NCBI RefSeq assembly: GCF_017309385.1
Contig: NZ_JAFJMJ010000001.1
Coordinates: 4,216,001-4,280,000 of the forward strand
Direction: 5' to 3'
Length of the DNA: 64,000 bases
Source: Amycolatopsis sp. 195334CR
GTDB lineage: Bacteria; Actinomycetota; Actinomycetes; Mycobacteriales; Pseudonocardiaceae
In this document: piece after piece, positions 24,101 through 36,400 of the stretch
Position numbering within the stretch: the stretch's first letter is position 1
How the letters are laid out: the number at the start of each line of letters is the position of its first letter
Notes under the pieces: generated by a model
What the model was told of the DNA's origin: nothing
The model's input: the letters and a program-made list of their open reading frames with translations, nothing else
The model's database searches: none
Position numbers and translations under genes: made by a program

Positions 24101-27100
24101 CCACCGAGGCCGTGGCGCCCGAGCGCAAGCCCGAGGTGATGCCGGTGCTGGTCTCCGGCCGCACCCCGGCCGCGCTGCGGGCGCAGGCGACCCGGCTGCT
24201 CGACCTGGCCCGCGAGAACGACGACCTGGCCGGGATCGCGCTGTCCGCGGCGACCACCCGAGCCGCCTTCGAACACCGCGCGGTGGTGCTCGCCGGCCAG
24301 CCGAGCGAACTGGTCGACGGCCTGGTCGCGCTGGCCGAGGACGCCGTCGCACCGCACGTGGTGCGTGACGAAGCGGCCCGCGCGGGCAAGCTCGCGTTCC
24401 TGTTCACCGGGCAGGGCGCGCAGCGGATCGGCATGGGCCGGGAGCTGTACAACCGCTTCCCGGTCTTCGCCACCGCGCTCGACGAGGTGCTGGAACGCCT
24501 CGACGTCCGCGAGGTCATGTGGGGCGACGATCAGGAGGCGCTGAACCAGACCGGCCACGCGCAGCTCGCGTTGTTCGCCGTCGAGGTGGCGTTGTACCGG
24601 CTGCTGGAGTCGTGGGGCATCAAGCCGGACTTCCTCGCCGGGCATTCGATCGGGGAGCTGTCCGCGGCCCACGTGGCCGGGGTGCTCACCCTCGACGACG
24701 CGTGCGCGCTGGTCTCCGCCCGGGCCCGGCTGATGCAGGCACTGCCCGCCGGCGGGGCGATGGCGGCCCTCCAGGCGAGCGAGGAGGACGTCCTGCCCTA
24801 CCTGGTCGACGGGGTGTCGATCGCCGCGGTCAACGGGCCGAACTCGGTGGTCGTCGCCGGGGACGCGGAGCTGGTCGACAAGGTGGCCGAACCGTGGAAG
24901 GCCAAGCGCCTCAAGGTGTCGCACGCCTTCCACTCGGCGCACATGGACCCGATGCTCGACGAGTTCCGCACGGTCGCCGAAGGCCTGACCTACGCGGCGC
25001 CACGCATCCCGATCGCCACCGAGGGCGACGTGACCTCACCCGAGTACTGGGTGCGGCACGTGCGGGACGCGGTCCGCTTCGGCGACGCGATGCGGAGCCT
25101 GGACGGCCGGGGCGTGGCCACCTACGTGGAGCTCGGCCCGGACGCGGCGCTGTCGGCGATGGCCCGTGAGTCGATCTCACCGCAGGCGCTGGTGGTCCCG
25201 GTGCTGCGCAAGGACCGCGGCGAGGAGAACAGCCTGGTCTCCGCGCTGGCCCGGGTGCACACCCGCGGTGTGCGGGTCGGCTGGCGCGAGTTCTTCGCCG
25301 GGGTCGGCGCGGCCAGGCTGGACCTGCCGACCTACGCCTTCCAGCGGCAGCGGTACTGGCCGGACGCCGTGCCCGCCGCCCCGAAGGCGGAGACGGATGG
25401 CGTTTCCGACCAGGGGCTCTGGGAAGCCGTGGCACAGCAGGACTTCGCTTCGCTGGAGTCGGTGCTGGACGTGGACAGCGATTCGCTGTCGAAGGTGCTC
25501 CCGGCGCTGCTCGACTGGCGGCGCCAGCGCGCGGACCAGTCCGTTGTGGACAGCTGGCGGCACCGCATCGGCTGGAAGCCGCTGGGCGGCAAGAAGACCG
25601 ACCGGCTCGAGGGCACCTGGCTCGCGGTCGTCCCGGCGGGACGCGGCGAGATCCTGGACGCGCTCGATGCCGAGTTCGTCCGCGTGGAGGTCGGTTCGAC
25701 GGATCGCGAGCAGGTCGCCGAAGCGCTGAAGGCACACGGCGGCACCACGTTCACCGGTGTGCTTTCCCTGCTGGCACTGGCCGAATCGACCGGTGGCGGC
25801 GCCCCCGAGGGCGTGCTGCTGACCGCGACGCTGGTGCAGGCGCTGGGTGACGCGGGCATCACCGCGCCGCTGTGGTGCCTGACCAGCGGGGCGATCTCGG
25901 TGGGCCGGTCCGAAGCGCCGGTCAACCCGGAGCAGGCCGCGGTCTGGGGCCTCGGCCGGGTGGCCGCGATGGAGTACCCGGAGCGCTGGGGCGGGTTGCT
26001 CGACCTCCCGGCCCAGCTCGACGACCGGGTGGCGCGCGGGATCACCTCCGTCCTTTCCGGACTGGACGACGAGGACCAGGTGGCCGTGCGGACCAGCGGC
26101 ATCTTCGGACGGCGGTTGCTCCCGGCTCCCGCGCCGACCCCGGCGCGCGAGTGGGATCCGAGCGGCACCGTGCTGATCACCGGTGGCACCGGCGCGCTGG
26201 GCGGGCACGTGGCCCGCACGCTCGCCGAAGCCGGGGCGCGGCACCTGGTGCTGGTCAGCCGCCGCGGGCCGGAGGCGCCGGGGGCCGAGGAACTGCGGAC
26301 CGAGCTGGCCGGGCTGGGCGCGGCGGTGACCGTCGCCGCCTGCGATGTCGCCGACCGCGACGCGGTGAGCGGATTGTTGAACGGCATCGAGGACCTGACC
26401 GGCGTGGTGCACGCGGCCGGGGTGCTCGACGACGGGGTGCTCGACCGGCTCACCCCGGACCGGTTCCAGGAGGTCTTCCGGACCAAGGTGGACTCGGCGC
26501 TCCTGCTCGACGAGCTGACGCGGGACAAGGACCTGACCGCGTTCGTGCTGTTCTCCTCGGCGTCCTCGGCGATCGGCAACCCCGGTCAGGCCAACTACGC
26601 CGCGGCGAACGCGGTGCTCGACGCACTGGCCGAGCGCCGCCGGGCCGACGGCCACGCGGCGACCTCGATCGCCTGGGGTGCCTGGGGTGGCGGCGGCATG
26701 GCCGGGACCGACCAGGCGGTGGAAACCGCGCGCCGGGCCGGGGTGGCGATGATGGAACCCGAGCTGGCCTGCCAGGTGCTGCGGCAGCTGGCCGCGGAGA
26801 GCGAGCCGACCGCGGTGGTGGCCGCGGTCGACCAGAGCCGGTTCGCCTCGGGCGGGTTCCGCCCCAGCCCGCTGATGCGCGAGCTGGCGCCCGCGCCGGG
26901 CCAGGTCACCGAGACCGCGCCCGCCGAACCGGCACTGGCCGAGCAGGTGCTGAAGCTGGCCCCGGCCCGCCGGTACGAGGTGGTGCTGGAACTGGTGCGG
27001 ACCAGGGCGGCCGAGGTGCTGGGCCAGGCCGATCTCGACGCGGTGCGCGAGGACCGCCCGTTCCGCGACCTCGGTTTCGACTCGCTCGCGGTGGTGGAGC

Positions 27101-27474
27101 TGCGCAACCAGCTCAACGCGGCGACCGGGCTGAGCCTGGCCTCCACCCTGGTGTTCGACCACCCGAACCCGAAGGCACTGGCCGAGCACCTGCTCGACCA
27201 GCTGGTGCCCGAGGGGGCCGCCGGCGATTCCGAAGAGGCGGAAGTCCGCGAACTGCTCGCTTCGGTGCCACTGGCGAAGTTGCGCGAGCACGGCATGCTC
27301 GACCAGCTGTTGCGGCTGGCCCGGCCCGGGGGCGGAGCCGAGCAGAACGGCGAAAGCGCCTCCATCGACACGATGACGGTGGACGACCTGGTGCAGGCCG
27401 CGCTCAGCGGCCAGGACAACGGCCACAGCGGTCACGACGGCTACGACGACGAGTCCGACCTTTCCTGGAAGTGA
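121..27474 (+). CDS. fscD-like: PKS1: six-module type I polyene macrolide synthase (NysI/AmphI/FscD type)
   Basis: Cytosolic modular PKS of 9117 aa that extends the polyene chain through the hydroxyl-rich half. An N-terminal docking coiled coil (aa 1-33, starting [14 protein letters not shown]) is followed by six modules: KS-AT-DH-KR-ACP, KS-AT-KR-ACP (modules 2, 3, 4), KS-AT-KR(dead)-ACP and KS-AT-KR-ACP. A C-terminal acidic docking tail starts near aa 9030. All six KSs keep TACSSS and all ACPs keep GFDS. Only AT3 has the methylmalonyl signature. The size, module number, first-module DH, third-module methylmalonyl AT and fifth-module dead KR match NysI (nystatin), AmphI and FscD (candidicin family) as I recall them. 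The stop is 8 bases before the PKS2 ATG, so the genes are surely cotranscribed. ACP4-KS5 and ACP5-KS6 linkers carry in-frame palindromic repeats. There is no loading module, so upstream synthases must exist outside the window. Confidence 0.96.
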   Translation: MDNEQKLRDYLRRASADLRRTRQRLNEVEAASQEPIAIVGIGCRYPGDVRTPEQLWDMVIAGEHGITEFPADRGWNPEMLAMSNTRSGGFLHDAPEFDADFFRISPREALSMDPQQRVLLEVTWEALERAGIDPTSIKGTQTAVFVGAMAQDYQVGPGEGGEGFQLLGNSNSVLSGRISYTFGFVGPAVTVDTACSSSLVAMHLATQSLRNGECELALAGGATIMSSPTTIVEFSRQGGLSPDGLCRSFAESADGTGWAEGAGVLVLERLSDAQRNGHEVLAVLRGSAVNQDGASNGLTAPNGPSQQRVIQQALINSRLSEDQIDVVEAHGTATTLGDPVEAQALLNTYGQNRERPLLLGSIKSNISHTQAAAGVAGVIKMIMSMRHGVLPKSLGIDQPTSHVDWTAGAVELITENTPWPETGEPKRAAVSSFGISGTNAHTIIEQAPELVVDGEAPEPVEAGSVPVLVSGRNAEALKAQAARILSILDDEPPVLDLAYSLATTRASFEHRAVVPSANLRAGLTALAAGEAAPGTLTGTTHSRSKLAFLFTGQGAQRLGMGRELYGRFPVFAAALDEVLEHLDVRDVMWGDDPDALNRTGNAQPALFAIEVALYRLAESWGLKPDFLAGHSIGEIAAAHVAGVLSLEDAAKLVNARGKLMQALPTGGAMVAIQATEDEITPVEGASIAAINGPNSVVVSGDEEAVESIVAQFEGRKTKRLSVSHAFHSPRMDAMLDDFRAVVAELDLQAPLIPFVSNLTGELARVEQVTSPDYWVDHVRQAVRFADGVAWLRGHGVGTFLELGPDGVLSAMVQEIVDDATAVPVLRSGREEVETGTAALATLHVQGIPVRWSAYFDRTGAVRVPLPTYAFQTKRYWPKGGGFGFGGDPRSSGLGAARHPLLAAAVSLADSDGALLTGRLSLHTHAWLADHAVSGRVLLPGTAFLELAIRAGDEVGCDRVEELTLTGPLVLPEQGGVQVQIWVGRPDQAGRRTVDIYSRLDTDDEQPWTPNATGVLTAESKQVPFDAKEFPPKDAQPIDLTGLYDGLAADGFAYGPSFQGLRAAWQLGEDVYAEVALPEDVDNEAFELHPALLDAVLHASRFVEFGPESQGGLPFSWEGVSLHATGASTVRVKLSPVADDAMSIAVADAAGEPVASVETLVLRAVATEQLNVTVGRDSLFRLDWVAAQHATTEPTSAETSDLASIVDVPDWVLYHVETSGDTVEAAHAVSAHVLGVVQEWLAEERFADSRLVFVTRDAVAAAEGDLPDVAAATVWGLVRSAQSENPGRFGLIDVDGESPLTKAIGVDEPQLAIRKNKVYAARLARALPQQREFAWAGQVLITGGTGGLGRVIAKHLAGEHGVRDLLLVSRRGPDAEGVGELVAELAELGAEARVVACDVTDRDQVAELVSQHEIKAVVHTAGVLDDGTIGSLTPERLDTVLRPKADATWHLHELTGDLSAFVVFSSAAGVFGNPGQGNYAAANAFLDALAARRRAEGHPAASIGWGAWDQTGMLSGADAERMARSGMPALTVDQGVALFDAALTAEDAAVLALRLDLSVLRAQPEIPPLFRGLIRTRSRRSAVASSEAADTLVRRLSGLSEDERRDVLLELIRDQVAAVLGHADGAEIEPDRQFKDLGFDSLTAVELRNRLTAVTGLRLPATMVFDYPTPNVLAGYLAGELFEADAVIPEQARPATLTGDDPIVIVGMGCRYPGGVASPEQLWQLMLDGEDAISGFPTDRGWDLEKLYHPDPDHPGTSYTRSGGFLHDAGEFDAGFFGMSPREAVATDSQQRLLLEVSWEAIERAGIDPVSLRGSQTGVFAGVMYNDYGGAMGGGASEGYQGSGTSPSIVSGRVSYTLGLEGPAVTVDTACSSSLVTLHLAAQALRNGECSLALAGGVTVMSTPIALIEFSRQRGLSPDGRCKAFADSADGVGWSEGVGVLVLERLSDARRNGHEVLAVVKGSAINQDGASNGLMAPNGPSQQRVIQQALASAGLTTSDVDAVEAHGTGTSLGDPIEAQALLATYGKHRDRPLLLGSIKSNLGHTQAAAGAAGVIKMVLALKYGVLPKTLHIDEPSSHVDWTAGDVELLTEAKELADVGRPWRAGISSFGISGTNAHVILEQPAPVVVEERPSLDGVVPWLLSGKTRDAVRAQAARLLSYVDDKPELEPADLAYSLATARSAFEHRAAVVGEDREALLRSLAALAADSPDAGVLTGESGSGKIAMLFTGQGSQRAGMGRELYLRFPVFAEAFDEVADALDAHLERPLREVMWDDETGLLDQTGWAQPAIFAVEVALFRLVRSWGVKVHFLGGHSIGEITAAHVSEVLTLADAAKLVTARGKLMQALPTGGAMVAIQAAEDEITLVEGASIAAINGPNSVVISGDEEAVESIVAQFEGRKTKRLSVSHAFHSPRMDAMLAEFGQVVAELAFAAPKIPVVSNLTGHFDTDAMSSPDYWVRHVREAVRFADGVRTLHDSGVRTFLELGPDAALAPMIGEVLGEDAGNVVAIQRAGRGEEATCVTALTRLHLHGVQVGWPSFFDGRGVRRVDLPTYAFQHSHFWPQAPEMPAFSADPSDERLWAAIERGDADELAALLHLGEQQQSSLDTLLPALSSWRQSNQQKSVLDSWRYRIKWSPLRTGVTPVLSGQWLVLTGEQDAELAGQVRELLAAHGAEARQIELDAECAEQGPITERLDGLGEVAGVVSLLALDDQPYAPHPVLSTGLALTISVLRTLDAPLWTLTRGAVSTGQGDEVESLPQAAVWGFGRVAALEYPQRWGGLIDLPAETDSNVLRRLIGVLTGDEDQAAIRTTGVLGRRLAHRPVDALPAADEFTAGGTVLVTGGTGGLGAAVARWLAGRGAENLILTNRRGEDAPGAAELRAELTELGARAEIVACDVADRDALAAVLDGIPPALPLTGVVHTAGVGQSSPLELTGLPEFADVMSAKVLGARNLAELVGDRELDLFVLFGSIAGVWGSGGQSAYAAANAYLDALAEHRRARGLTATSIAWGPWAEVGMATHEEMSGSLLRQGLAFLDAGPAIAELHRAVVQHDVTVTVADVDWNRYQPLFTSRRPSALLSELPEVKALAEAEQKQAGESSTFAGELRELTEAEQRRRLVALVRAEAAAVLGHSSAEDVGEQKAFQEIGFDSLTAVELRQRLGGATGLTLPATLVFDYPTPKVLADHLHAELLGSAAEAVVYQANHGGTTDEPIAIIGMACRFPGGANTPEEFWQLIAEGTDAITEFPGDRGFDMAMLYDPDPDHPGTTYSTAGGYLHTAGDFDPAFFGISPREAVGMDPQQRLLLETTWEAIERAGIDPASLRGTRTGAFIGSSYSEYGAMDGGGSEGYAVTGSSPSVLSGRVSYVFGLEGPAVTVDTACSSSLVALHLACQSLRSGESTLALAAGATVMPNPKPLIAFSRQRALAQDGRCKAFSDSADGMTLSEGIGMLLVEKLSDAERNGHPILAVVRGSAVNQDGASNGLSAPNGPSQQRVIQQALANAGVKPSDVDALDAHGTGTALGDPIEAQALLATYGVERDPERPLRLGSVKSNIGHAQSAAGVASVIKMVMALRNGMLPQTLHADAPSSHVDWSSGALSLLNEPVSWVRNGRPRRCAISSFGISGTNAHTILEEAPPVSVEPAPMVIEQAPAVPWVLSARSEAALTAQIANLLPAVEGERPVDVGFSLATTRSKFEHRTVLIGSAEVRGLADLDARTTFVFPGQGAQWAGMGAQLIDESPVFAARIAECAAALAPHLDWSLLDVLRGVEGAPSMERVDVVQPASFAVMVSLAEVWRSYGVVPDAVVGHSQGEIAAACVSGALSLEDAAKVVALRSQAIARELAGRGGIASIALPADEVTERLAAWDGRLSLAAENGPRTVAVSGDPEALDELLETLAAEGVRVRRIVVDYASHSAHVEDIRDEILRDLHGLDPQRPRIPFLSTVTGEWVDGAELTADYWYRNLRQTVHLAGAVRDLVAAGHRAFIEVSSHPVLTVGVEDTLADAGERGVVAGTLRRDLGGLDRVWTSLAEVFVRGVAVDWAAAFEGTGARRVPLPTYAFQHERYWVGGPRMPEQPTGTDPVDTAFWAAVERADLATLTSSLHVDEESLAAVLPALNSWRQQHREQSTADSWRYRVSWKPLSGNQASLSGTWLLVTADGIEDDDVFTALTENGAEVRRVVFDGSPLDTEGVTGVVSLLAMAEEPSETEPALARGLDLSVKLVQQTDVPLWFLTRGAVSTGRSDKLTHPVQAQVMGVGWTVALEHPQRWGGMIDLPEQLDSRAGQRLAAALADPAGEDQFAIRASGTLARRIVRAPARPDRAREWRPRGTTLITGGTGTLGPHVAHWLAHQGAERIVLISRRGIDAPGAPELIAALRELGSDATAVSCDITDRDAVAALLDGLRADGHQIRNVIHTAAVIGLHSLAESTSDAFGQVVDAKVRGAEHLDALLDEELDSFVLFSSISGMWGSGQHGAYVAANAYLNALAENRRGRGLPATAVSWGIWADDLGLGRVDPEQIRRSGLVFMKARLALSALGRALDENDTDVAIADVDWNRYHPVFTATRPTTLFDEIPEVRQLAEEAANAAPKDDGGFADRLRTLPAAEQERVLLDLVRTQVATVLGHSSADELSEHRAFREIGFDSITAVDLRNRLAAATGLTLPTTMVFDHPNPLALVEFLLGEIEGGPGRAIAPVVTSAVDDEPIAIVGMACRYPGGVSSPEDLWELVLGGVDAISGFPADRGWDADALFDPDPDRPGGTYSVQGGFLHDVANFDPGFFGISPREALAMDPQQRLLLETAWEAFERAGIDPASLRGSLTGAFIGASYQDYSTGGTDAAGASEGHMITGTLSSVLSGRVSYLFGLEGPAVTIDTACSSSLVAMHLACQSLRGGESSLALAGGVSVMATPGAFVGFSRQRALAQDGRCKAYSDAADGMTLAEGVGLVLLERLSDARRNGHEVLAVVRGSAMNQDGASNGLTAPNGPSQQRVILQALANAGLEPSEVDAVDGHGTGTALGDPIEAQALLATYGQAADRQLLLGSVKSNIGHTQMASGVASVIKMVLALRHGVLPKTLHVDQPSSHVDWGSGAIQLLTESTPWPETGRPRRAGVSSFGLSGTNVHTILEQAEPVEAPAAITESGPMPVLVSARSEDALRAMAGRLLSTVEEQHLTDVAAALATTRSTFEYRAAVVAEDTAELVRGLTALRDGQPGAGLVRGTAARGRLAFLFTGQGSQRAGMGRELYDRFEVFADALDAVLAHFDTELDRPLREVMWADPEALDGTGYTQPALFALEVALFRLVESWGVKPDYLAGHSIGELAAAHVAGVFSLEDAAKLVAARGRLMQALPAGGAMVAIEATEDEVTLTEGVSIAAVNGPNSLVVSGDEDAVAAVVAQFEGRKTKRLTVSHAFHSPRMDAMLDDFRAAIAEVTFEAPRIPIATTGDVTSVDYWVNHVRDTVRFADSISWLAGEGVRNFLELGPDGVLSGMARESLGEDALLLPALRRDRAEVTALLGTLAGLHVHGVRVDWAGFFAKTGGRPVELPTYPFQHQRYWPELSAAEAPADTADPVDAEFWSAVERADVASLAQALDLDGDTVTAMVPALSTWRRKRQELSTVDGWCYAVTWKPVDAGTKPLTGPWLVLARDGERAAEIADGLGVESTLVEVTGDDRTALAERLRDLGVAGTRLGGVLSLVDLTATTAVVQALGDTGIDAPLWCVTSGAVSVGRSEALTEPEQAAIWGLGRVVALEHPDRWGGLIDLPGRLDRATLRRLPGVLAGDEDQVAVRPSGVYARRLVHRPAGPEPRASFEPSGTVLVTGGTGGLGRHIARWLLDNGAEHLLLLSRRGPDAPGAADLADERVTIKACDVADRDALAAVLAEHPVDAVVHTAGVVEDGLVDALTPESFDAVMRSKAIAAKNLHELTGELSAFVLYASTAGVIGAAGQGNYAAANAYLDALAEHRRGLGLPATSIAWGPWAEGGMVADSADAVAHRLRRGGLSPMAPELAISALKQAIEHDQTTLVVADIDWTRYYPALTALRPAPFAADLPEVRRMREVGPAGPAEQPAGHELAELAPAERSRKVLEMLRTQVAAVLGHADASEVEPDRAFSDLGFDSLTTLELRNGLAAATGLTLPASLIYDYPTPRALAEHLLGELLGRESHLQGEAGRSESHIHSGIGSESHIHSTSAVADDPIAIVGIGCRFPGGVTSPEELWELLAEGRDGVSAFPEDRGWDLGMLAQGASATREAGFLSGVADFDATFFGISPREALAMDPQQRLVLETAWEALERAGIDPSKLRGSQTGVFVGTNGQDYPSVLRRASADVQGYVATGNTASVMSGRLAYNLGLEGPAVTVDTACSSSLVAMHWATRALRAGECGLALAGGVSVMASPDSFIEFTTQGGLAADGRCKAFAEAADGTAWAEGAGMLVLERLSDALANGHQVWGVLKGSAVNSDGASNGLTAPNGPSQQRVIRQALADAGVGTAEIDAVEAHGTGTTLGDPIEAQALLGTFGADREEPLWLGSIKSNIGHAQAAAGVAGVIKMVMSMRHGVLPKTLHVDAPSSHVDWSAGAVSLLDEARPWPVTDRPRRAGVSAFGVSGTNAHVVLEQAPAIEAEVVPAVVTPTVVPWLVSGRTKDALAAQTERLRAFAEHHPEESTVDIGYSLATTRSAFAHRAVLLVTGGEVTEGARASVRRGDGQTAFLFTGQGSQRIGMGRELYDRFEVFADAFDAVAAHLDVELDRPLREVVWGDDSELLQQTGWAQPALFAVEVALYRLASHLGLRADRLAGHSIGEIAAAHVAGVFSLEDACTLVAARARLMQALPTGGAMVAIKATEDEITLTEGVSIAAVNGPSSVVIAGDEAEVLAIAEGFEKTSRLKVSHAFHSPLMDPMLDDFRAAIEGLTFHEPRIPVVTTGDVTTVDYWVNHVRDTVRFADNVRTLAEAGVTTMVELGPDGVLAAMVTEDALVVPLLRKDRDEELALTAALGTLHANGVEVEWANYFTGTGASRVELPTYAFQRERYWPEGTISMGPPEADPADAEFWAAIDRADVDSVASTLELDDETVTAVVPALSSWRRRRREQSVVDSWRYQTVWTPISAGDELDGRWLVLLPAETAEDAWTSDVVESLGDNTVCLDVRSRAELAGLLLEVNDSAFDGVVSLLATEGTEVPDHAWPAEQLQVLGEAGITAPLWCVTRGAVAVGDEVAGNFGQAAIWGQGRVSALEQPDRWGGLIDLTTAAGLAAVLAGTENQVAVREHGIFGRRLVRAPGATGSWTPEGTVLLIGGNEELATWLARGGATVVTGTAADFADHFTAVVHAGAEDLDSVRELDELVGDRPLDAFVVLGSIAGVWGVRGRGAQAAVDAYAEAVVRARRARGATALHLAWGPFAETPESQLGRHLRLSGLPGMDGELAFAALGRAVAAGDTSVTVADVRWEPFAPSLPGALLADLPEASVTEESDVDSSALRERLLSLPAEDRADALLAVVREKIAVVLGHSTTDAIEDGSPFRDLGFDSLTSVDLRNQLNTETGLSLPATLVFDYPTPAELATYLLDELLGSESHIHSEAGRGESHIRSTGAVDNDPIAIVGMACRFPGGVRSPEDLWQLVTGGVDAVGEMPADRGWDFDKLFGDKQSITRQGGFLYDVADFDPDFFAISPREALVMDPQQRVLLESAWEAMERAGIDPGTLRGTDAGVFIGGGSGEYRLPAETAGHEWQTAQSASLLSGRLAYTFGFQGPTVSVDTACSSSLVSLHLAAQALRNGECSIALAGGVTVMSTPVGFVEFSAQGALSEDGRCKAFADTADGTGWSEGVGMLVVERLSDARRNGHEVLAVVKGSAINSDGASNGLTAPSGPSQQRVIRAALASAGLGTSDVDAVEAHGTGTKLGDPIEAQALLATYGRDREQPLLLGTIKSNIGHTQSAAGVAGVIKMVLAMRHGQLPRTLHVDRPTTQVDWSAGAVRLLTETTPWPEVGRPRRAGVSSFGASGTNAHLILEQAETPPPTEAVAPERKPEVMPVLVSGRTPAALRAQATRLLDLARENDDLAGIALSAATTRAAFEHRAVVLAGQPSELVDGLVALAEDAVAPHVVRDEAARAGKLAFLFTGQGAQRIGMGRELYNRFPVFATALDEVLERLDVREVMWGDDQEALNQTGHAQLALFAVEVALYRLLESWGIKPDFLAGHSIGELSAAHVAGVLTLDDACALVSARARLMQALPAGGAMAALQASEEDVLPYLVDGVSIAAVNGPNSVVVAGDAELVDKVAEPWKAKRLKVSHAFHSAHMDPMLDEFRTVAEGLTYAAPRIPIATEGDVTSPEYWVRHVRDAVRFGDAMRSLDGRGVATYVELGPDAALSAMARESISPQALVVPVLRKDRGEENSLVSALARVHTRGVRVGWREFFAGVGAARLDLPTYAFQRQRYWPDAVPAAPKAETDGVSDQGLWEAVAQQDFASLESVLDVDSDSLSKVLPALLDWRRQRADQSVVDSWRHRIGWKPLGGKKTDRLEGTWLAVVPAGRGEILDALDAEFVRVEVGSTDREQVAEALKAHGGTTFTGVLSLLALAESTGGGAPEGVLLTATLVQALGDAGITAPLWCLTSGAISVGRSEAPVNPEQAAVWGLGRVAAMEYPERWGGLLDLPAQLDDRVARGITSVLSGLDDEDQVAVRTSGIFGRRLLPAPAPTPAREWDPSGTVLITGGTGALGGHVARTLAEAGARHLVLVSRRGPEAPGAEELRTELAGLGAAVTVAACDVADRDAVSGLLNGIEDLTGVVHAAGVLDDGVLDRLTPDRFQEVFRTKVDSALLLDELTRDKDLTAFVLFSSASSAIGNPGQANYAAANAVLDALAERRRADGHAATSIAWGAWGGGGMAGTDQAVETARRAGVAMMEPELACQVLRQLAAESEPTAVVAAVDQSRFASGGFRPSPLMRELAPAPGQVTETAPAEPALAEQVLKLAPARRYEVVLELVRTRAAEVLGQADLDAVREDRPFRDLGFDSLAVVELRNQLNAATGLSLASTLVFDHPNPKALAEHLLDQLVPEGAAGDSEEAEVRELLASVPLAKLREHGMLDQLLRLARPGGGAEQNGESASIDTMTVDDLVQAALSGQDNGHSGHDGYDDESDLSWK
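220..5214 (+). other. PKS1 module 1: KS-AT(malonyl)-DH-KR-ACP
   Basis: KS about 220-1464 (Cys codon 703-705), AT from 1753 (GHSIGE Ser 2011-2013, HAFH: malonyl-CoA), DH 2812-3612, KR catalytic core from 4132 (GGTGGLG, Tyr codon 4552-4554, LDD motif: B type), ACP with phosphopantetheine Ser 5038-5040. DH keeps the HxxxGxxxxP motif and the HPALLD aspartate, so it should be active. The product is an enoyl unit, the last double bond of the polyene (C22=C23 counted from C1). KS1 has two local oddities: HGTAT where HGTGT is usual, and NISH where NIGH is usual. Both catalytic histidines are still present. Confidence 0.9.
5218..9738 (+). other. PKS1 module 2: KS-AT(malonyl)-KR-ACP
   Basis: KS about 5218-6489, AT from 6781 (GHSIGE, HAFH: malonyl), KR core from 8626, ACP Ser 9562-9564. 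KR has GGTGGLG and the Ser-Tyr-Asn catalytic set but no LDD motif. A Trp in GVWGSGG and no His five residues later fit an A1-type ketoreductase (L-hydroxyl). It should leave the hydroxyl at C21, the position that carries the amino sugar in candicidin-type numbering. The AT2 core is nearly identical at DNA level to that of AT1. Confidence 0.88.
9739..14202 (+). other. PKS1 module 3: KS-AT(methylmalonyl)-KR-ACP
   Basis: KS about 9739-11010, AT from 11257, KR core from 13093, ACP Ser 14029-14031. This is the only AT in the window with GHSQGE (Ser 11533-11535) and YASH (Tyr 11836-11838), the known methylmalonyl-CoA signature. It therefore places the single methyl branch at C18. KR lacks LDD and has W-G-S-G-Q-H, so both the Trp and the His of the A2 class are present; A2 enzymes give an L-hydroxyl and an epimerised alpha-methyl. 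In nystatin and amphotericin the equivalent methyl is oxidised to the exocyclic carboxyl by a P450. Confidence 0.9.
14203..18567 (+). other. PKS1 module 4: KS-AT(malonyl)-KR-ACP
   Basis: KS about 14203-15480, AT from 15766 (GHSIGE, HAFH: malonyl), KR core from 17536, ACP Ser 18439-18441. KR is intact: GGTGGLG and NYAAAN are present. Its diagnostic loop reads VED rather than LDD, with the key aspartate kept, so I read it as B type. It should leave the C17 hydroxyl. The linker after its ACP contains the repeat cluster described at 18568-18650. Confidence 0.87.
18568..18650 (+). repeat. In-frame palindromic repeat cluster in the ACP4-KS5 linker
   Basis: Two identical 20-base copies (agtgaaagccacattcacag) lie at 18601-18620 and 18631-18650. 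A degenerate copy around 18568-18587 precedes them, with spacing 33 and 30 bases, so all copies keep one reading frame. They encode Ser-Glu-Ser-His followed by Ile-His-Ser or a variant. The 17-base core is the element that forms the intergenic hairpins at 54624-54676 and 62413-62471. It lies exactly between the ACP and the KS, so neither folded domain is interrupted. Confidence 0.9.
18667..22767 (+). other. PKS1 module 5: KS-AT(malonyl)-KR(inactive)-ACP
   Basis: KS about 18667-19935, AT from 20191 (GHSIGE, HAFH: malonyl), degenerate KR from about 21934, ACP Ser 22639-22641. The KR has lost the NADPH motif (GGNEELA instead of GGTGxLG) and a large part of the Rossmann core, including the segment with the catalytic Lys. 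The active Tyr is Gln (codon 22171-22173) and the following Asn is Asp. The frame stays open. The module should leave a ketone at C15, which in this family cyclises to the six-membered hemiketal. The equivalent module 13 of NysI/AmphI is also non-reducing. Confidence 0.9.
22768..22820 (+). repeat. In-frame palindromic repeat pair in the ACP5-KS6 linker
   Basis: One exact copy of agtgaaagccacattcacag lies at 22768-22787 and a variant with two base changes at 22801-22820, 33 bases apart and in the same codon phase as those at 18568-18650. The spacer between the copies (encoding Glu-Ala-Gly-Arg) closely matches the spacer between the first two copies of the earlier linker. The two linkers therefore share an origin rather than having gained the element independently. 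Confidence 0.88.
22840..27471 (+). other. PKS1 module 6: KS-AT(malonyl)-KR-ACP plus C-terminal docking region
   Basis: KS about 22840-24095, AT from 24388 (GHSIGE, HAFH: malonyl), KR core from 26170 (GGTGALG, LDD, NYAAAN: active, B type), ACP Ser 27082-27084. It should leave the C13 hydroxyl. After the ACP, about 27210-27471 encodes a helical segment ([13 protein letters not shown]) and a Gly/Asn/Asp-rich acidic end. This is the expected docking partner of the N-terminal coiled coil of PKS2. Confidence 0.88.
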
Positions 27475-27482
27475 GTCTGACC

Positions 27483-30400
27483 ATGAACGCGCCCAACGAG
27501 AAGGTTGTCGAAGCGCTCCGGGTCGCGATGAAGGACGCCGAGCGGCTGCGCCGGCAGAATCGCGAACTGGTGGCCGCCGCTTCGGAGCCGATCGCGATCG
27601 TGGCCATGAGCTGCCGGTTCCCCGGTGGCATCTCCTCGCCGGAGGCGTTGTGGGACCTGGTCGCCTCGGGCGGTGACGCCATCTCCGGCTTCCCGGCCGG
27701 GCGCGGCTGGGACACCGAGTCGCTGGCGTCGGCCGAGACCGACGACCGCGGCACCAGCATGAGCCTGCAGGGCGGGTTCCTGTCCGGGGTGGCCGACTTC
27801 GACCCCGGCTTCTTCGGCATCTCACCCCGCGAAGCCGTCACCATGGATCCCCAGCAGCGCCTGCTGCTGGAGACCACCTGGGAGGCGATCGAGCGCGCCG
27901 GGATCGACCCGTCGAAGCTGCGCGGCACCCGGACCGGCGTTTTCGTCGGCACCAACGGGCAGGACTACTCGCACCTGATGGTCCGTTCGGTGGCCGACGC
28001 CACCGGGGACATCGGCACCGGTATCGCGGCGAGCGCGATCTCCGGCCGCGTCTCCTACGAACTCGGGCTCGAAGGCCCGACCGTCACCGTCGACACCGCG
28101 TGCTCGTCCTCGCTGGTGGCGCTGCACCTGGCCGCGCACGCGCTGCGCAACGGGGAGTGCTCGCTGGCGCTCGCGGGTGGCGTGAACATCATGGCCACGC
28201 CCGGTTCGCTGGTGGAGTTCAGCCGCCAGGGCGGGCTCGCCCGCGACGGCCGGTGCAAGGCCTTCTCCGACGACGCCGACGGCACCGGCTGGTCCGAGGG
28301 CGTCGGCCTCCTGCTGCTGGAGCGGCTGTCCGACGCGCAGCGCAACGGGCACGAGGTGCTGGCCGTGGTGCGCGGTTCGGCGGTCAACTCCGACGGCGAG
28401 TCCAACGGCTTCACCGCGCCCAACGGCCGCGCGCAGCAGCGGGTGATCCGGCAGGCGCTGGACCGCTGCGGGCTCGCACCGTCCGATGTGGACGTTGTCG
28501 AGGCGCACGGCACCGGGACCCCGCTGGGCGACCCGATCGAGGCGCGGAGCCTGCTCGCCACGTACGGCCAGAACCGGGAACACCCGCTGCTGCTCGGGTC
28601 GATCAAGTCGAACCTCGGGCACACGCAGGCCGCGGCCGGGGTGGCGGGCGTGATCAAGATGGTCATGGCCATGCGGCACGACCTGGTGCCGCGGACCCTG
28701 CACGTGAGCAAGCCGTCCACGCACGTCGACTGGACCACCGGCGCCGTCCGGCTGCTCACCGAAGCCACGCCGTGGCCGGAGACGGGCCGGGCGTACCGCG
28801 CGGCCGTTTCGTCGTTCGGCGTCAGCGGGACCAACGCGCACGCGATCATCGAGCAGGCACCGCCGATCACCGTCGAGGCGCCGCCGGAGGTCCCTGAACC
28901 GGCGGTGGTGCCGTGGGTGCTGGCCGGGCGCACCCCGTCGGCGCTTCGCGACCAGGTCTCCCGGTTGCTGTCCGTTGTGGACGATCAGCGGCCGGTCGAT
29001 CTGGCGCTTTCGCTGGCCACCACCCGGACCAGCTTCGAACACCGGCTCGCCGTGGTCGGCGGCAGCCGCGAGGAACTGTGCGAGTCGCTGTCGGCGTGGG
29101 TGGAGAACGGGACCGCGCGCGGTGTGGTGACCGGCGAGGTCAACGGCCGCGCCAAGCTGGGCGTGTTGTTCTCCGGCCAGGGCGCGCAGCGGATCGGCAT
29201 GGGCCGCGAGCTGTACGGCCGCTTCCCGGTTTTCGCGACCGCCTTCGACGAAGTGCTGGGCGAGCTCGACCGGCACCTCGACGGCTCGCTGCGCGAGGTC
29301 GTCTGGGGTGAGGACGCCGAACTCCTGAACCAGACCGGCTGGACGCAGCCCGCGTTGTTCGCCATCGAGGTGGCGCTGTTCCGGCTGGCCGAATCCTGGG
29401 GCCTGGCCCCGGACTTCGTCGCCGGGCACTCCATCGGCGAGATCGCGGCCGCCTACGTGGCCGGGGTGTTCTCGCTGGAGGACGCCGCCGGCCTGGTCGC
29501 CGCTCGCGCGCGGTTGATGCAGGCGCTCCCGGCCGGTGGCGCGATGGTGGCGATCAAGGCCACCGAGGACGAGATCACGCTCACCGAAGGCGTGTCGATC
29601 GCCGCGATCAACGCCCCCGGTTCCGTGGTGATCGCCGGTGACGAGGCCGCGGTGCTGGAGATCGCGTCGGGCTTCGAGAAGACCACGCGGCTCAAGGTGT
29701 CGCACGCGTTCCACTCGCCGTTGATGGACCCGATGTTGGACGAGTTCCGCCGGTTCGCCGAGGGCATCGCGTACGCCGAGCCGTCGATTCCGGTGGTGTC
29801 CAACCTGACCGGTGAGCTGGCCACCGAGAACGAACTGCGCTCGGCGGACTACTGGGTGCGGCACGTGCGCGAGGCCGTCCGGTTCGCCGACGGTGTGCGC
29901 GCGCTGGCCGCCGCCGGTGCCGGAGTGCTGCTGGAACTCGGCCCGGACGGCGCGCTGTCCGGTCTCGCGCAGCAGAGCGCGGACCTGCCGGTGGCCCCGG
30001 CGCTGCGCAAGGACCGCGGTGAGGAAGCCGCGATCCTCGGTGCGCTGGGCAAACTGCACGTCCACGGCGTGGCGGTGGACTGGACCGCGGTGCTCGACGG
30101 CACCGGCGCGCGCCGGGTCCCGCTGCCCACCTATGCCTTCCAGCACGAGAAGTACTGGCCCTCGGTGTCCGTGCGGTCGGGCGACATTTCCGGACTGGGC
30201 CTGGATTCCGCGGAGCACCCGCTGCTCGGCGCGGCGACCACCGTGGCCGGGTCCGGTGAGCTGGTGATGACCGGCAGGCTGTCCCTGGAAAGCCACCCGT
30301 GGCTGGCCGATCACGCGGTCGGTGGCGCGGTGTTGTTCCCCGGCACGGGTTTCCTCGAACTCGCCCTGCGTGCCGCCGATCAGGTCGGCTGCGACCGCGT

Positions 30401-33400
30401 GCACGAGCTGACCCTGGTGGTGCCGCTCGTGCTCGCCGAGAAGTCCTCGGTGACCGTGCAGGTGTGGGTCGGTTCGCCGGACGCGGCCGGCCGCCGTCCG
30501 GTGAGCGTGCACTCGCAGCACGGCGGTGCCGACTCCTGGGTGCAGCACGCCAGCGGCACGCTCAGCGATGGCGCCGCCGTCGCCCCGTTCACCGCCACCG
30601 AGTGGCCGCCCGCTGGGGCGACCGCCCTCGATCTGGACGGCTTCTACGAGCGCTTCGCCGAGACCGGCCTGACCTACGGCCCGGTGTTCCAGGGCGTCCG
30701 GGCCGTCTGGCAGGGCGACGGCGAGATCTTCGCCGAGGTGGCGCTGCCGGACAGTGTCGAGGACGCCGGCGAGTTCGGCGTGCACCCGGCGCTGCTCGAT
30801 TCCGCCCTGCACGCGAGTCTCTTCGTGCATCCCGACCGCGAGGACAGCGGCCTGCTGCCGTTTTCGTGGAGCGGCGTCTCGCAGCACGCCTCCGGCGCTT
30901 CGACCCTGCGGGTGCGCCTGGCCGCCACGGCCGACGACGCGATCTCGGTGACCGCCGTCGACGTCCAGGGCGAGCCGGTGCTGTCCGTGGAATCGCTGGC
31001 CCTGCGCTCGGCCACCGCGGAATCGACCGCCCGCGCGCAGAGCGAGCAGGACTCCCTGTTCCGCCTTGACTGGGTCACCCAGCCCGGCGCCAAGTCCACT
31101 GAGGACACTCGGTGGGCGATGCTCGGTACCGGTGAAGCCGCCTTGGGTGCCGCCGTCGCCGCGACGGGTGGGTCGCGGGTGGACTCACTCGACGAACTCG
31201 CCGAACTGTCCGGTGGCGTACCGGGCATCGTGTTCTGGCCGGTGGCGAGCGATGGCGAAAGCGCGGCCGACGTCCACGAGCTGACCGCGCGCGTGCTCGG
31301 CACCGTTCAGGATTGGCTCGCCGACCAGCGGTTCGGCGACTCGTGCCTGGTCGTGGTCACCCGGGGCGCGGTCGCCGCCGGTGACGAGAACGTGCACGAC
31401 CTGCCCGCCGCCGCGGTCTGGGGCCTGGTGCGCTCGGCCCAGTCGGAGAACCCGGGCCGCCTGCTGCTGCTCGACCTCGACCAGACCGAAACCGACGTTC
31501 TCGGCACCCTGCCCGCGTTGCGCGCCAACGGTGAAACGCAGCTCGCCGCGCGCGAAGGGGAACTGCACGTCGGACGGCTGGCGCGGCTCGCCTCCGGGAC
31601 CGCGCTGGTGCCGCCGGTCGGCGTGCCGTGGCGGCTGGACAGCGGCCGCAAGGGCAGCCTCGACGGCCTCACCCTCGCGCCGGTCCCGCAGCTGCTGGAG
31701 CCGGTGGAGGGCCGCCAGGTCCGGATCGCCGTCCGCGCGGCCGGGCTGAACTTCCGTGACGTGCTGAACGCGCTGGGCATGTACCCCGGTGACGCGGGCC
31801 TCTTCGGTTCCGAGGCGGCGGGCGTGGTGGTCGAAACCGGGCCCGAGGTGACCGAGCTGGAGCCCGGCGACCGCGTGATGGGCATGCTGTTCGGCGGCAT
31901 GGGCCCGCTGGGCGTGGTCGACGAGCGCCTGCTGACCAAGCTGCCCGGCGAGTTCTCCTTCGAGACCGGTGCCTCGATCCCGCTGGTCTTCCTCACCGCC
32001 TACTACGCGCTGGTCGACCTCGCCTCGGTGCGGCCGGGGGAGAAGGTGCTGGTGCACGCCGGGGCCGGCGGTGTCGGCATGGCGGCGGTCCAACTGGCGC
32101 AGCACCTCGGCGCGGAGGTCTTCGCCACCGCCAGCGAGGGCAAGTGGGACACCCTGCGCGGCCTCGGCCTCGACGACGACCACATCGCCTCCTCCCGCTC
32201 GCTCGACTTCGAAGCGAAGTTCCCGCAGGTCGACGTGGTGCTCAACGCGCTGGCCGGGGAGTTCATCGACGCTTCGCTGCGCCTGCTCGTGCCCGGCGGC
32301 CGGTTCCTGGAGATGGGCAAGACCGACCTGCGCGACCCGGCGAGCCTGACCGAGGTCAGCTACCAGGCCTTCGACCTCGGCTGGGTGGACCCGGACCGGA
32401 TCGGCGCCATGCTGGCCGAGCTGAAGGACCTCTTCGCCGCCGGGGCGATCCGGCCGCTGCCGATCGTCACCTGGGACGTGCGCCGCTCGCGGGACGCGTT
32501 CCGGTTCATGAGCCGCGCCCAGCACATCGGCAAGATCGTGCTCACCGTGCCGACCGGCTGGGACCCCGAGGGCACGGTGCTGATCACCGGCGGCACCGGT
32601 GGCCTCGGCGGGGTGCTCGCGCGTCACCTGGTCACGAAGCGCGGCATGAAGAACCTGGTGCTGGTCAGCCGGAGCGGGGAGAACGCGGCCGGCGCGGCCG
32701 AACTGCGCGACGAGCTGGTTTCGGACGGCGCCAGCGTCACCATCGCCGCGTGCGATGTCGCCGACCGCGACGCACTGGAGAGCCTGCTCGCCACGATCCC
32801 GAACCTGACCGCGGTCGTGCACACCGCCGGGGTGCTCGACGACGGCATCGTCGGTTCGATGACGCCGGAGCGCCTGGACACCGTGCTGCGGCCGAAGGTG
32901 GACGCCGCCTGGCACCTGCACGAGCTGACCCGCGACCGCGACCTCGCCGGTTTTGTGCTCTATTCCTCGGTTTCCGGGGTGATGGGCAGCGCCGGGCAGG
33001 CGAACTACTCGGCCGCGAACGTGTGGCTGGACGCGCTGGCCCACCGCCGCCGCAGCGAGGGCCTCGCGGCGACCTCGGTGGCGTGGGGCGCGTGGACGCC
33101 GGAGATCGGCATGACCGCCACGGTCAGCGACACCGACCTGCGGCGGATGAGCGAATCGACGAACCCGCTGTCGGTCGAGCAGGGCCTGGCGCTGTTCGAC
33201 GCGGCGATCGGTTGCGACGAGGCGCTTCTGGTGGCGCTCAACGGCGGTGCCGGGCAGGGCGGTCCGGCGCAGGGGCACGTGCCCGCGTTGCTGCGTGGCC
33301 TGATGCGGGCGGGCCGCCGCACCGCGGCCAGCGGCACCAGCGGTGGCGAAGGCCTGGCCCAGCACCTGCTCGGCCTGCCGGAGGACGAGCGGATCCGGCA

Positions 33401-36400
33401 CCTGACCGAGCTGATGCGCACCGAGGCGGCGGCCGTGCTCGGGCACAGCTCGCCCGAGGCGATCGGCGTGGACCGCGAGTTCCGGCAGCTCGGCTTCGAC
33501 TCGCTGACCGCCGTCGAACTCCGCAACCGCCTCGGCTCGGCGACCGGCATGACCCTGCCCGCCACCCTGGTCTTCGACTACCCGACCCCGCGCGTGCTGG
33601 CCGAATACCTGCTCGACGAGCTGGTCGGCGCCGCGGAGGAGCTGACCGAGATCGCACCGCGGGCGGCGGGCACCGGCGACGACCCGGTGGTGATCGTCGG
33701 GATGAGCTGCCGGTTCCCCGGTGGCATCGACTCGCCCGAGGACCTGTGGCAGTTCCTGCTCGACGGCGGTGACGCGATCACCGACTTCCCGCCGGACCGC
33801 GGCTGGGAGTCCGACCCGACCGGCGGCACCGAAGGCGCCAAGGGCGGCTTCCTGGCCGACATGGCCGGGTTCGACACCGGCTTCTTCGGCATCTCGCCGC
33901 GGGAGGCCAAGGCGATGGACCCCCAGCAGCGCCTGGTGCTGGAGGTCTCCTGGGAGGCCATCGAACGCGCCGGGATCGACGCGGCCGACCTGCGCGGCTC
34001 GCAGACCGGCGTGTTCATGGGCACCGGCGGGCAGGACTACACCAACGTGGTGCTGCGGGCCAACGAGGACCTCGAAGGCCACGCCAGCACCGGCCTGGCC
34101 GCCGCGGTCATCTCCGGCCGGGTGTCCTACAGCTTCGGCTTCGTCGGCCCGTCGCTGACCATCGACACCGCGTGCTCCTCGTCGCTGACCGCGCTGCACC
34201 TGGCCGCGCAGTCGCTGCGCACCGGGGAAAGCTCGCTGGCGCTGGTCGGCGGGGTCGCGGTGATGAGCACGCCGATGAGCTTCGCCGGGTTCACCGCGCA
34301 GGGCGGGCTCGCGCCGGACGGCCGGTGCCGCGCCTTCTCCGACGACGCCAGCGGCACCAGCTGGTCCGAAGGCGTCGGCGTGCTGGTGATGGAGCGCCTG
34401 TCCGACGCCCAGCGCAACGGGCACCAGGTGCTCGCCACGCTGCGCGGCAGCGCGGTCAACCAGGACGGCGCGTCGAACGGCCTGACCGCGCCGAACGGAC
34501 CGTCGCAACGCCGGGTGATCCGGGCCGCGCTGGCCGGTGCCGGGCTGGCGGCGTCCGATGTGGACGTTGTCGAGGCGCACGGCACCGGGACCAAGCTGGG
34601 CGACCCGATCGAAGCTCAGGCGCTGCTGGCCACCTACGGCCAAGACCGCGAGCGCCCGCTGCTGCTCGGCTCGGTGAAGTCGAACCTGGGCCACACGCAG
34701 GCCGCCGCCGGGGTCGCCGGGGTGATCAAGACCGTGCTGGCGCTGCGTCACGGCGTGGTGCCCAAGACGCTGCACGTGGCCGAGCCGACGTCCCATGTGG
34801 ACTGGACGACCGGCGCGGTGCAGCTGGTCACCGAGGCCACCGAATGGCCGGAGGCGGGTCGCGCCCGCCGCGCCGGGGTGTCCTCGTTCAGCCTGAGCGG
34901 TACCAACGCACACGTGATCTTCGAGCACACGCCGGTGATCGAGGCCGCGCCCGCCGAACGGGACGAGCCGGAGGTCGTGGCGCTGCCGGTCTCGGCGAAG
35001 ACACCGGAGGCGGTCGACGGTCAGCTGGCCCGGATCCGGACGTTCCTGGAAGACCACTCCGCGCTGGACACCGCGTACTCGCTGGTGACCACGCGCACCG
35101 AACTCGAACACCGCGCGGTTCTCCTGTCCACAAAGGACGGCGTGACCGAGGTGGCCAGGGGGAGCGCGGTCGACCGTCCGCTGGCCGTGTTGTTCTCCGG
35201 TCAGGGCTCGCAGCGGCTCGGCATGGGCCGTGAACTGCACGCCCGCTACCCGGTGTTCGCCGAGGCGCTGGACACCGTGCTCGCCGGGCTGGACCCGAGC
35301 GTGCGCGAGGTCATGTGGGGCGGTTCGGCCGAGCGGCTGAACGAGACGGGCTACACGCAACCCGCGTTGTTCGCCATCGAAGTCGCGTTGTTCCGGCTGG
35401 TCGAGTCGTGGGGCGTGAAGCCGCGGTTCCTGGCAGGCCACTCGATCGGCGAGATCGCCGCCGCGCACGTGGCCGGGGTCTTCAGCCTGGAGGACGCCTG
35501 CACGCTGGTCACCGCCCGGTCGAACCTGATGCAGGCATTGCCCGCTGGCGGCGCGATGGTGGCGATCCGCGCCACGGAGGCACAGGTCGCGCCGCTGCTG
35601 ACCGAGGGCGTCTCGATCGCCGCGGTGAACGGGCCTTCCAGTGTGGTGATCGCGGGTGAGGAAGCCGCGGTGCTGGAGATCGCGTCGGGCTTCGAGAAGA
35701 CCTCGCGGCTCAAGGTGTCGCACGCGTTCCACTCACCGCTGATGGACCCGATGCTGGATGACTTCCGCGCGGCCATCGAGGGTCTGACCTTCGCCGAGCC
35801 GCAGCTCCCGGTGATCACCTCCGGTGACGTGACCTCGCCGGAGTACTGGGTGCGGCACGTCCGCGAGGCCGTGCGGTTCGCCGACGCGGTGTCCACTTTG
35901 GTCACCGAGCGCGCCGGGGTGTTCCTGGAACTGGGTCCCGAGGGTGTGCTGTCCGCGATGGTCGCCGAGACCGCGCCGGACGCGGTGGTGGTGCCGGTGC
36001 TGCGCAAGGACCGGCCGGAGGAGGCCGCCGCGCTGACCGCGCTGGCGAAACTGCACGTCCACGGCGTTCCGGTGGACTGGAGGGGCTGGTTCGCCGGCAC
36101 CGGGGCCCGGCGGATCGATCTGCCGACCTACGCCTTCCAGCACGAGAAGTGCTGGCCGTCGATGGCCACCGGGGCGCGGGCCGGGGACGTGTCCGGGCTC
36201 GGCCTGTTCTCCACCAAGCACCCGCTGCTGACCGCCGCGATGGCGGTCGCCGGTTCGGACGAGATCGTGCTGACCGGCCGGCTCGCGCTGACCACCCACC
36301 CGTGGCTGGCCGACCACCGGGTCGGCGGCCGGGTGGTGTTCCCCGGCACCGGTTTCCTCGACCTGGTCATCCGCGCCGGTGACCTGGTCGGCTGCGACCG

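Noticed and set aside
25872..27482. Upstream extension of the PKS2 reading frame
   Set aside because: It overlaps the end of PKS1 in another frame and is low-complexity. The ATG at 27483 starts a normal docking helix just before the KS.
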